DNA from: Phoronis ovalis
Lineage: Eukaryota; Phoronida; Phoronidae
Assembly: GCA_028565635.1 (NCBI GenBank)
Contig: JAOXYB010021570.1
Coordinates: forward strand, 1 to 17,199
Length of the DNA: 17,199 nt
Direction: 5' to 3'
Below the pieces are notes generated by a model. It ran no database searches. It was not told the origin of the DNA and was given only the letters and a program-made list of their open reading frames with translations. A program made the translations under genes and the position numbers. The stretch's first letter is position 1, and each line of letters begins with the position of its first letter. Positions 8,644-17,199 of the stretch are shown here, piece after piece.

Positions 8644-10887
8644 CTGCATATCTCAATATCTGTGAGCCTAAAAGAAAAGGTATCATTTTGCAGGGAAGCT
8701 AGGGGTTATGGAAGGACAAAATCAGCATTGCTGAGAATCAAAGAGCTGGAGGTGCCAAACAATCTATCCAAAAACAGCAACAGTGGGATTCCTAATGCTT
8801 TTTGCCAAACCAAACATAAACATTATCAGGCAAAAGCTATCAGACACACCATGAAGAATAGCTATTACAAAGTTAAACAATCACTCATTAAGAGAGTAGA
8901 ATTATCAATCATGCAGCTGTAGCTACCTGGGTTTAAGTTCACACCTCACTAGTTCAGAGGTATAATGTTTCTCCACTAATAAAAATAAAATAAATGAAAC
9001 TGATTCAATACCCTTTTTAAGACCATTTTATATTTATACTGAAGTGCATAGATACCATGCATGAAATAGATAATGGTGTGTTGTTATTTTTCTTCACAAC
9101 CTTATACACAAAGGTAAAGCCAATCAACACAATATACAAATGATACACATTTGATTCATTTTTTTTTTCATTTAAAAAATAATATACTGTAACTCTGTCA
9201 TGGAATTCTCTTTATATTAACAAACAAAGCAATGAAGAGTTCATATCCAGTGAACTAGTAAATGTAAGTTTAATTTTGACCAGATATAAAACATGAAAGT
9301 TTTCATTTTCAAATAAAGGTATTAGCGGTTAGGTATTCATATTGAATTCAATTACTCATTTTTATGAATTTCAAATTTGAGTCATTATATTTAGACCCCT
9401 AACATGGCATACATTAAAATGCCCGTAAGCTAAAGAGTACAAGAGGTTAGGACAAACCTTGCTATCAAAGTGTTATCAGTTAAGGAAAGGCCTCTGAGCA
9501 ATCTATTGCTTTTAATTCATCACAGCAAGGTCATGACCAAAATACAGATTTATGGTGTAACAAAAATTAATTTTTCAACAAGTTAAAAAAACAGTTGGAG
9601 TATACTACTTTGTATAATGAAGTTGAAATTGGTGATGATTATAAGTGCTGAAGCTTTTAAGCAATTATAAAATGTTGCACTATGACATGGATCAAATTGA
9701 CTGGAAGATTCGCCCTTTACACATTGATGGTCAAAAACAACTCATGGAATGGTGATGACAGAAAGATCCACTACTCAAAATGTTAGACCAACATCCACTT
9801 CTTCAATAACTGTTTATAATTAATTTCTTACCAACCATGGTGCTACTAAAGTTTGATATAAATTCGCAATATGTTTTTTAGAGATTACTTCATTTTACTT
9901 TTGTGCATTATCATATATTACCTATATATTTTATTTGTATCTGTATATGAACTTCAAAGTTTGACATAAAAGTGACAAGGTTTTGAATATTCACAAAGTA
10001 AATGGAAACAGTTCAGAATGCCACAAGTTTAAGCCCATAACAAGATTAAATGCAGGTATGCAACATGGGCATGCAACTTATTGAAAGCCAATAGGCCAAC
10101 AGTAACATATTTGTTAAATTTATATCAAACTCTCACATTCATACTGGCCTGAACAGCTGATAACACAGTGTTATTTAGACAAAGCTAATTACTGTAAAGG
10201 TTCCAGATTCCTTGAATTCTGTTGTGAGATAAGTAATCAATAGTTTAACACTACTGCTGCATAATTCATGTAGGAGGGCAAGAAAGTCATTGCTTTCACA
10301 TATAATTAACAAGTGAAACAATCAGTTACCATCCCAGTTTCCACAAATATATGAGATGCCATCAATTCAACATAAAAACAATAAAAATCATAACAATATT
10401 GCAACATTTTGCAAGCATTTTTGTTAACAAATACAGAATGAATTGAAAATATAATATAAGACTAAGCATTTACAGCCATGTACTAAAAAAACTGGTAAAC
10501 TTCATACATAATGCATCTAAAGTCTGGGAAAGTATGATAATATTTCAGTGACATATGACATTTCGAAAAGAAAATTTAATACATTTATGTGATAGTGAAA
10601 CCTGTAGTCTTTCAAATTCCAAACTAATTATAGAATATATAGGGTAACTATATATACCACAAACAATATCATTCCTACACTCTGATTAGATAATCACCTT
10701 AGTCTAATAATACTCTAGGGACATTAATTATATGAAATAATACCACTTATAAGACATTGCAGGAGGAATCGATGTAATGCTATTTGCTAAGAGAGCACAG
10801 TTCCTAGAAGGTTCTGCCTAGAAGAGTATGCTTGTACTATCTCTCTGCATAATAGAGATGATAGCCAAATATTTCATACTTTTCATG

Positions 10888-11080
10888 TCCAGGAAGGGTT
10901 ATACCTTATAATGTTTAGTCCAAGAAAGGGACAAATTTTGTAGTTTTGCCAACCTGTGAGTGGTATGCTTTATTATCCCAATCAAGAAAGGGAGGCCTTA
11001 TTTTGGAAATTGGAAGTCCATTTTTTTGGAAAATGAAACTTCATGCAGAAAAGGATATGGTCTAAAGGCAAAGGGCCACT
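10888..11080. repeat. degenerate ~31 bp minisatellite in the Rap2 intron
   Basis: Anchors TCCAGGAAGGG (10888), TCCAAGAAAGGG (10919), TCAAGAAAGGG (10982) and TGCAGAAAAGG (11044) are spaced 31, 63 and 62 bases, multiples of about 31. The unit core resembles that of the array at 3381-3770, in the same orientation. The open frame at 10960-11187 crosses this repeat. Confidence 0.5.
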
Positions 11081-11792
11081 TCAACCTATATGATTTTATT
11101 GGAACTGATTCCTGGTCTACTATTACTAAGGACTCTGTAGGCATTGATGAAGTTTTTTTTCTTAAAACAGTTCACCTTGTAGACTAATCAGATTAGGACC
11201 TATATAGCAGACAATACACTGTCATACTGGAGACACAAGTCCAGGATTAGACTACATGTGCTCATCACAGGTCAGTAGTAACATTTCTTCCAAGAGAAAC
11301 ACAATTTTGAATGCCCAAAAATTTCCTGTGCAATCTGCATTTGCCATTGTTAATTTGTGACAACAAGAAATATGCTGGACAGTTGAATAAAAAATAAAAC
11401 TACCTACCACTGAATCAGCTTTTAGGATATTACTAACATATTGGGAGGTACCCAGTGAGTCATGAAGTACATCTATATTCTATTTTTAGAACAAATAATT
11501 AAATTTATCTGTACTTGTTTTCCAACCACCAAGCATGCACTGAATTCCCAAAATAAACCTGTCATCGAGTATTCCACAATAAAGTCTGCACAAAACAACT
11601 TCCAAGAAGATAACCTTCAATGGACAATACAAACAACCTTTATTGACATTTAAATTCTAGTCTCCAGTGATAGTCAGCAACAGAATAGTGAATTTAAAAC
11701 CTGTTGCTTTTGCATTTAAACATTTCCCAAAATAATCTTCCGAATAACAGCAGTCTAATTTGTAATCATAACGTGATATAATGACAAATGTA

Positions 11793-11931
11793 GAACCGCT
11801 CCCGGATATCCACCCCGTTTTGATCTTTCCGCCCCTTTGTGGTACATGACACTTCTGACACCTAGAAGTATATAACTGAAGACAGGCCCCCAGACGTCGG
11901 AAATGATGTCTGTCAGGACGAGTTTTTAAAA
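11793..11931. other. GC-richer block of unknown origin
   Basis: The block is clearly less AT-rich than its flanks, holds several CpGs and a small inverted repeat (CAGACGTC 11891-11898, GATGTCTG 11905-11912, one mismatch), and ends by a T run. It could be an old SINE or promoter-proximal DNA just downstream of the putative Rap2 first exon. I do not recognise it. Confidence 0.35.
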
Positions 11932-11983
11932 ATTAAAACTCAATACTTGGATACTAAAAAATCAAGTTAATGTAACTCAGAAA

Positions 11984-11990
11984 ACTTACC
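11984..11990 (-). promoter_or_regulatory. candidate 5' splice site of Rap2 5'UTR intron
   Basis: On the minus strand the sequence ATTAG followed by GTAAGT is an essentially consensus donor, with the exon ending at 11990 and GT at 11989-11988. It is the best minus-strand donor I found upstream of Rap2. Pairing it with the acceptor at 7924 gives an intron of about 4066 bases. A weaker alternative is GTAAGA near 9825-9830. The link to Rap2 is inference from strand, position and signal strength. Confidence 0.45.
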
Positions 11991-12044
11991 TAATATACGT
12001 ATGACCCATAAACATCAATAATGGCTCCTTGTTTCTTCTTTATA
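11990..12044 (-). promoter_or_regulatory. possible Rap2 promoter and first exon
   Basis: On the minus strand a TATAAAG motif occupies 12044-12038. A start site about 30 bases downstream would fall near 12014 and give a very short non-coding exon ending at the donor at 11990. Transcription could equally begin further upstream, in the stretch with several CpGs around 12075-12115. No clear initiator is visible, so the assignment is tentative. Confidence 0.25.
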
Positions 12045-12477
12045 GGTAATAAAATTACAATTGTTTTCACATCCCGAAAATTTTTACTCGAGCAACCATT
12101 TTGGGTGTGACGAAACCAGGTCAACAAGGCTTTTTATCTCCATGACAAAAGAGTACTAGCAGGTTTGTCCAGCAGCTAAGGCCATCTAGTGGATGAGGAC
12201 TTCATAATGTTACTGTTATGGAAATCTGAATCTTGATGATACCCTGTTGAAAATCAGATTTAACACAAAAAATAACATTAGACACTGCTTGTTGTCTAAT
12301 TTTGGGGGCTTATACCTAGTACATTTAATGAAAACAAGTTCGTGTCTGGGTGCACCGAATTTTATACTCCGTTTGAATAAGATATTTAGTTGCTGAGGAC
12401 AAGAAATCTTTGAAACACATTTTTTGCTAATTCACGAATTAACCCATTCTGGATTTCAACACCCGGAATTGAAACAC
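12045..12477. other. Rap2 upstream region
   Basis: No gene is supported. The stretch contains scattered CpGs, the CTCF-like motif at 12181 and otherwise AT-rich DNA leading to the putative LTR. It is the likeliest place for Rap2 promoter elements. Confidence 0.4.
12181..12192 (-). promoter_or_regulatory. CTCF-like core motif
   Basis: The minus strand reads CCACTAGATGGC, which fits the CTCF core CCASYAGRKGGC at all 12 positions. It lies about 190 bases upstream of the putative Rap2 donor exon. Similar motifs also occur within transposons, so binding is not implied by the match alone. Confidence 0.4.
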
Positions 12478-12538
12478 TGTGTGATAGTTGTTTCGCCCTT
12501 ACGTGTTTTAATAGCGATCCGTGTCTCTAGTTAGTGAC

Positions 12539-12550
12539 GCCCTCTAGTGC
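12539..12550 (-). promoter_or_regulatory. second CTCF-like motif
   Basis: The minus strand reads GCACTAGAGGGC, matching the CTCF core at 11 of 12 positions, in the same orientation as the motif at 12181 and about 350 bases away. It lies inside the putative LTR, so it may have arrived with that element. Confidence 0.35.
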
Positions 12551-12600
12551 TTATTTCTAATTAATAGGGAGCTTATGACAACGTATCTCGAGTATTTTAG

Positions 12601-12608
12601 TATAAAAG
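12601..12608 (+). promoter_or_regulatory. TATA box (LTR or gene promoter)
   Basis: TATAAAAG is a strong TATA match. A start site 25-32 bases downstream would fall around 12630-12640, in TATTCGCACAGTG. It belongs to the putative LTR, or to a plus-strand gene with exons at 13.3-16.0 kb. Confidence 0.5.
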
Positions 12609-13290
12609 TCTGTGTCTTTACTGAGAATTATATTCGCACAGTGTTGCTCCATTTAGGTACAATAGTTATACAGTATTACATTGTAGATAATATTTCGTTC
12701 GTTAATTATACAGAGTGATTTTCTGCACATTGGTAACAAACAAAAACATTAACATTAAAAGTGAATGATGTATAGATTACTTAGTAATACACTTCCTGTG
12801 ACCGATGTACATAACGTTAACACATGCACTTGACGCACAAAGATAACAGATGTAATCCATGCGGAAAATAAAATTGTCATTTGATAAGGTAGCATGATGT
12901 CATTAAAGTTTTAATGGTCGTTTCTAAGTTAGATGAATTTCCTTCGTTAACGGTGGGGATTTCCGATTTTTCTTATTTAAAAGTTAAATTTTCCATTTAC
13001 CAATCCACGTGTATCTGAAGGAAAGCATTTTTTACTTTAGCTTCCATTGATATTCTTACTAAAATGATAAACAATTTTGTTTTAATTTGAGTGCATTTCA
13101 TGAAATAATTCCAGTTATGTTACTGTAAAATTGACAGTTTAAAAAAAAATAAACCTTACAAAGTAATACCCAGTTACGTAACGACGTTTTTGAATAAACA
13201 GGTGCAATGTGGTAATATATCTTGATGTTTCTATAAAAAATATTCTTAATCATTGGAGTATTTTAATAGCTTTTAATCTTGTACAAATAA

Positions 13291-13509
13291 GATAGAACAT
13301 TTCCGTTATCCGGAAACAGAGAGTATATTATTGAAGTATTTAGTACTAGTCCTGGTATCGTATTAGAAAGGCGGGTCCAGGAGTTCATGAAGGGTGTACC
13401 ATTTCATCAATTTTTAAAGGAGACAGAGCAGCTCATCATTGCGAGAGCTTTAATCAGACTTATGCCAATAAAAATTAAAGTGCACAAGCAGACACTTGCA
13501 TTAGATTAA
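13291..13509 (+). CDS. open exon-like frame, unrecognised
   Basis: Seventy-two codons are open between stops, with no required ATG, ending at TAA 13507-13509. The middle, about 13365-13500, is GC-richer than its flanks and encodes a plausible amphipathic segment including VQEFMKGVPFHQFLKETEQ and LIIARALIRLMPIK. The sequence before it, TTTTAATCTTGTACAAATAAG, is a moderate acceptor. I find no good donor, so it could be a terminal exon or a pseudo-exon. By chance several frames of this length are expected here, so composition is the main argument. I do not recognise a family. Confidence 0.28.
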   Translation, partial: DRTFPLSGNREYIIEVFSTSPGIVLERRVQEFMKGVPFHQFLKETEQLIIARALIRLMPIKIKVHKQTLALD

Positions 13510-13782
13510 CAATCATATCAGTACACAATTTCCAAAAGAATCATCAAAATTGTACTATTCATTTGAAGTTATCGTTTTTGTTTGTTTGTACCACAAAAAT
13601 TGCAACTGATGAAGTCATTATATTATTTGCTATTCTCACGGCTCTGTTTATCTATTTCATACTGAATAATCTTTTACTGATATCGGTATCTTACAAACTC
13701 TCAATATGCTATATTTTTTGTATTAGAAGAAGTACGATTATAAATATGGCAGTTTTTATTAATTTCTGTATTTAAGTAACAG

Positions 13783-13880
13783 ATTAATGATAAAGCACTT
13801 GCAGCTTTGATGATTGCAGGTGCAAAAGTTGAACAACTGCATGGTAAAATGCGCGCAGACTACATTCGTTTTTCAAAAGG
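13783..13880 (+). CDS. candidate internal exon, unrecognised
   Basis: A good acceptor tract (TTTTTATTAATTTCTGTAT then AAGTAACAG) precedes 13783, and a donor, AAAAG followed by GTAAAAAG, follows 13880. Between them the frame reads INDKALAALMIAGAKVEQLH and then GKMRADYIRFSK, which has protein-like composition. The frame stays open beyond the donor to 14133, but that part is AT-driven. The exon ends in phase 1 and would join in frame to the acceptors at 14345 or 15914. Confidence 0.28.
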
Positions 13881-14345
13881 TAAAAAGATAACTATTATTT
13901 GTAATGGATATAACAAACGCTTTCATAATAAAATAAGAAATTTTAAAAGGTGTAATATTTCTATCATTGGGAGTTATAATGGGACTCTCAAGTTAACCAT
14001 CATTACACGTCTTAGATCAAATAATCTGACAGGGAACATAATGACACAAAAGTATCATCTTCCCAAGTCAGATGGCTGCTCCATGGGTGGTATTAATTTG
14101 AAATTTAAAAAAACTTTATATTTTAAAATGTGATTTTGTGTAGAAATTTTGATTTTCTTATAAAATATCCTTGAAATACTGATAATTGTTATGTGGAGAA
14201 AATGTTTTTGACCTATCATATTTTCAATTGTGCTGCCCAGTGGGCTGTGCTGCAGATCCAGTGCAAATGTAATAGTAACTAGCAGCAAGGCAAAAAGTAA
14301 ATAATGAGCAGTTGGCCATTTGAATTGTTCTTTATTTTATGAGAG

Positions 14346-14480
14346 AAATGTGTTTCTGTTACTGCCGAACATCTTCGTCTAATGAATTTCCCCCATTGGA
14401 CATGGTCGATTTGGGGATGGTGGGCATTCCAAAGCAGTTGATAAAATCGATCAAACTAACTATATACACGTATTCAAAAT
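14346..14480 (+). CDS. GC-richer open island, strand ambiguous
   Basis: The plus frame from ATG 14348 reads through RTSSSNEFPPLDMVDLGMVG to IPKQ and stops at TAA near 14480. Many codons end in G or C, unusual for this window. An upstream ATG at 14339 is also in frame, and GAGAG at 14345 could be an acceptor in a phase compatible with the exon ending at 13880. The minus strand is also open over 14359-14517 and reads PTIPKSTMSNGGNSLDEDV before a stop, so the coding strand is unsure. I do not recognise a family on either strand. Confidence 0.25.
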
Positions 14481-15914
14481 AAGGATGAGAATGTGAGAGA
14501 AAATTCGTTAGGTTTCAGTCTCATTATTATACCACGCTTGGATTTTCAACGTCAGAGCTTAGAGGAGAATAATTGTTATTGCATTTAATTTGACAGATAA
14601 TGCTCATCTAAAGTAATTATTATAATTACAGTATAGTTATATTTAAAATTAGCAAAATGATGATGCAAACTTGTAAATTGTTATTATCAGGTATACTGAA
14701 AATAGTGATAATTGTGGGGAATACTCGGTACAAAGTCATTTTAGCTACAACTACAAACAATAAAATAACAATACCATACACATCGATAAAACCAGTGTTG
14801 GCTACGAAGAATAAATATCTTGTATAGAGTGGTTCCTTTGAAAATTCTGTCAATTTTCTTATGAACTAATGCCCTTGGGAGTAAAAAATTAGTGTGTCGT
14901 GAGTGTCACAGTGGTTATGGAATTGGTGTGCCATTAACAACTCCATTCTAGCGCGCAAGTGCCAGAGGGTAATGGAAAAGCACTTGTTTGACCCCAAGTT
15001 TATAATGCGTGTCCACTAGGAAAACCAGAACCTGAAGCTATACTTAACGCAAGGTACTACCAAATAACGGCAACAAACATTACTTCTTTATCAACCTAAA
15101 TCACAGCTTCAGGTCCGCTCTCAGGGCATAATGTTTAAAAAAAAAGGGGTAAAGCATATTTCTCCTTTTGATGACTTTGATTTGTCCAGAACTATTAATT
15201 ACTGAATACCTTAACACTGCTGATAACTGAGCAACGTTTATATAGAGGTGGCGATATTTCAGCTTCGTAAAGTGAGATTTCAAATAAATAATATAAATAT
15301 TATGTGGAATCTGACTTTAAATACATAGAACTATGAAATAATAAAACATTCTCTCAAATTTGTATTTTTGAAAAAGGAAGTAAAAACCCCGAGGACAACA
15401 CATAGAATGAAAAACTATACAATTACTATGCCGGTAGAATAGATTGATTTCGAATTTGTTCACATTATGCATTTTCAAATACTTAACAAGAAGATTGAAG
15501 GATATAAAAGCAAGACAACCATTATTTTTAATCTTGACAAATTTGGCACGTGTGTCTCAGCATGGTTTTGTTGTAAAAACACTTTTTTCGTAAATAGTGA
15601 CATTCAAATAAAGCTTAATTATGATCTGGTGAAATTAAGTGTAAGTAGTAACATTTGATATGTGTAATTTCAAAATATTACTTTTAAGAAACTTTTACCT
15701 GTGATTTTATTATAGTATTAAATTCGCTCGATGAATGTCAAAATATACAAATAAATAAGATTATGATCCTACAATTTATGCACATCGTAAAAAAAGTGTC
15801 TGCGCTTCCATCAATTTTCATCAATAGCCGATATGTTACAGTGCGTGCAACTGCATGTAGAAGAAAGTGTTAATTGCGTGGTTTGTTTAAGTAAATGCTG
15901 CACTCCTTTTACAG
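14481..15914. other. non-coding region, intron if the flanking exons are real
   Basis: This is AT-rich DNA with the possible SINE remnant at 14895-14995. No convincing exon was seen. Confidence 0.4.
14895..14995 (+). mobile_element. possible tRNA-derived SINE remnant
   Basis: TGTCACAGTGG (14904-14914) is close to an RNA polymerase III A box, and GTTTGACCCC (14986-14995) is a weak B box. The spacing of about 82 bases is longer than in tRNAs. The block is GC-richer than its surroundings. This is a weak call. Confidence 0.22.
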
Positions 15915-16000
15915 ATGCAAGCAATTACAATGAAATTATGAAAAGGAGCCACCATTGTCCACTCAAAACATTGTACTTTGTTCCCTTAAAATTATTTTAA
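15915..16000 (+). CDS. candidate terminal exon, unrecognised
   Basis: The acceptor GCTGCACTCCTTTTACAG ending at 15914 is strong. In the phase that would follow the exon ending at 13880, the frame reads DASNYNEIMKRSHHCPLKT and stops at TAA 15998-16000. The phase fit has a one-in-three chance of being coincidence, and no poly(A) signal lies close behind. Confidence 0.25.
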
Positions 16001-16420
16001 TTTATGTTCCCTACGTACTTGGGACGAGACCGACAGAGACATTTATGACTTGTAGCTAATTGCCAGATTAATTGCGTATATGTCTGCCACTATTGTAAAA
16101 TTCCACAATATTCTAACTATGCAACAATTTCTTCTCAGTATTTACGTTGTTACACAACTTAACCTTCGGCATATAGACTTTTTATTTGCGACACTGTCGA
16201 TCTTGAGTAATCATTTTATTTTATAACTAGAAATCCCAGTGTGTTTTTGAACACAAGAGCAAGATAACATTGTGACGGTCAGGTTAATTCTTGTTGCACA
16301 TACACATTTTTCTTGGTTGTTTACGCTGCTTGGTATGCTTCGCATCGCATGTACCTTTGTATAAAAATCACTTAGCGGTGGTAAACAAATAGGTGAAGAA
16401 TTAGTAAATATTTGTTCCTT
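16001..16420. other. non-coding region
   Basis: The minus frame over 16211-16441 is open but lacks splice or family support. Nothing else stands out. Confidence 0.4.
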
Positions 16421-16424
16421 TGCG

Positions 16425-16570
16425 CAAAGATAGCACCGCAAAAAGAAGTGTCCCGGAGAAGTGCTATAAATAATGCTTTGGCTTGAAGTAGCCTGCTCCC
16501 GAAACGTGTAAGTCTGAGGTATTGCTCCCGGGGAATGCTTTCGTCCAAACCGGCAAATATTCTTTGTACT
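16425..16570 (+). promoter_or_regulatory. GC-richer patch with TATA box, possible promoter
   Basis: TATAAATA at 16465-16472 sits in a CpG-containing patch. A consensus donor GTAAGT follows at about 16508-16513, which would suit a first exon of a rightward gene. TGCTCCCG occurs twice (16494-16501 and shortly after). The minus strand is open across the same patch (16372-16584) with protein-like composition (RIFAGLDESIPREQYLRL), so a coding remnant on that strand is an alternative. Confidence 0.25.
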
Positions 16571-16584
16571 GATAACTTTCCCAT

Positions 16585-17199
16585 GATTTGATTTATTTAC
16601 AGAAAAAAATATTATTCAGTTAAAACGTATTAAAAAATCATTCATTGCATAATTAACAATACAGAAAAGTAAACATGCAAAGTACCGACTGTTGTTTTGT
16701 TGTTTTAATTTCTAAATTAGGTTTTTGATATCCTAAACAAACATTTGTCAGCATTGCATCATTACACAGTTTAATTACAAGGATTTAACGGTTTAAAAAA
16801 AGACTAAAATAAAATTCTTAATATTAATTAAACTATGGCATTTGCCATAATCATCTTATAGAGATATTTATGAATAGATCACAAATGAGACAAAAGCCCT
16901 TTATTTGTCTTCGGAATCTGATTAAGGTACCTTAGTACGAAACACTTCATAGCAATTAATAAATTGGGATACTACCTTTTGTGTACCAGTATAAAAACAA
17001 AAGGATGAGGCAATATAATTAACTAGTATTAAATAATTTACGCAAACATTGGCTGATCTCTCTCTTATTGCTATTCTTACAAGCCTATTCTTTATTTTCA
17101 CGTGTGTTAATAGACCACATTGTTGGTACTTCCTCCATAAGAACAACACGAAAATTATTGTTTTATTTTTATACTATTAATGAATGATAATTAATATAA
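16585..17199. other. non-coding AT-rich end of window
   Basis: I see no gene or repeat here. The open minus frame at 16922-17149 is not supported by composition or splice sites. Confidence 0.45.

Larger units (their letters stand above)
7924..11989 (-). other. predicted Rap2 5'UTR intron
   Basis: This interval runs between the acceptor before the Rap2 ATG and the best donor upstream. It contains an inverted repeat at 8543-8643, a minisatellite at 10888-11080 and a GC-richer block at 11793-11931. The rest is AT-rich with no convincing gene. Short plausible frames near 8662-8922 and 9670-9750 lack splice support. Confidence 0.4.
12478..12738 (+). mobile_element. probable solo LTR of a retrotransposon
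   Basis: This 261-bp segment starts TGTGTGATAG and ends GGTAACA, giving the TGT...ACA ends of an LTR. It is flanked by AACAC (12473-12477) and AACAA (12739-12743), which match at 4 of 5 positions as expected for an aged 5-bp target duplication. It contains TATAAAAG at 12601-12608, about midway, consistent with a U3-R-U5 layout and plus-strand transcription. It is CpG-richer than its surroundings. I found no second copy and no gag-pol reading frame in the window, so a solo LTR is the simplest reading. The main alternative is a host TATA promoter. The exact ends are uncertain by a few bases. Confidence 0.42.

Noticed and set aside
8662-8922. Plus-strand frame with Lys/Arg-rich translation after a TTTTGCAG acceptor
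   Set aside because: Suggestive but no donor, family motif or companion exon was found. It lies inside the predicted Rap2 intron on the opposite strand.
9670-9750. Short plus-strand frame reading YDMDQIDWKIRPLHIDGQK
   Set aside because: The composition looks protein-like, but the open stretch is under 40 codons and has no good acceptor or donor.
2748-11080. CRISPR-like spacing of about 31 bases
   Set aside because: The repeats are highly degenerate tandem units without identical repeats and unique spacers, in an animal genome.
10960-11187. 75-codon plus-strand frame
   Set aside because: It is produced by the ~31-bp minisatellite and shares its periodic motifs.
13807-14133. 108-codon plus-strand open frame as one protein
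   Set aside because: Only the first part has protein-like composition and a donor ends it at 13880. The rest is Lys/Ile/Asn-rich translation of AT-rich DNA.

Overview
This window looks like nuclear DNA from an invertebrate animal. It is AT-rich, mostly non-coding, and carries spliceosomal splice signals, a piggyBac-type MITE, degenerate minisatellites and one unmistakable animal gene. That gene is a Rap2 small GTPase on the minus strand at 7373-7912. Its sequence (LAQLWGCPF and NVNEVF motifs, CTIL C-terminus) resembles protostome Rap2 proteins more than vertebrate ones, so an arthropod or lophotrochozoan is likely. I cannot narrow this further by reading alone.

Layout. At 1-1100 there are exon-like fragments: a possible two-exon gene end on the plus strand (150-460), and a better-supported terminal exon on the minus strand (982-1094) behind a strong 3' splice site. 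From 1.1 to 6.0 kb I see no recognisable gene. This stretch holds simple repeats (an ATT microsatellite, a 16-base C run) and degenerate minisatellites of about 31-33 bp. A 276-bp piggyBac-type MITE with TTAA target duplications lies at 6028-6303, just past the Rap2 gene. The Rap2 transcription unit probably runs from a non-coding 5' exon near 12.0 kb, through a roughly 4.1-kb 5'UTR intron (7924-11989), to the single coding exon, with a 3'UTR ending near 6.84 kb. The 3'UTR contains a long imperfect hairpin. The intron carries another minisatellite with a similar motif to the one at 3.4-3.8 kb, and a perfect 15-bp inverted repeat.

Upstream of Rap2, at 12478-12738, there is a TGT...ACA segment with an internal TATA box. 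I read it as a probable solo LTR, or else as a TATA promoter pointing right. CTCF-like motifs lie within and beside it. From 13.3 to 16.0 kb, GC-richer islands hold open frames with plausible splice sites. They may be exons of an unrecognised plus-strand gene or remains of a decayed one. A GC-richer patch with a TATA box at 16.4-16.6 kb may be another promoter.

Only Rap2 is certain. The MITE is strong, and the splice sites and LTR are moderately supported. The other exon calls are hypotheses to test with RNA data and protein searches. No operon, CRISPR array, rRNA or convincing tRNA was seen.
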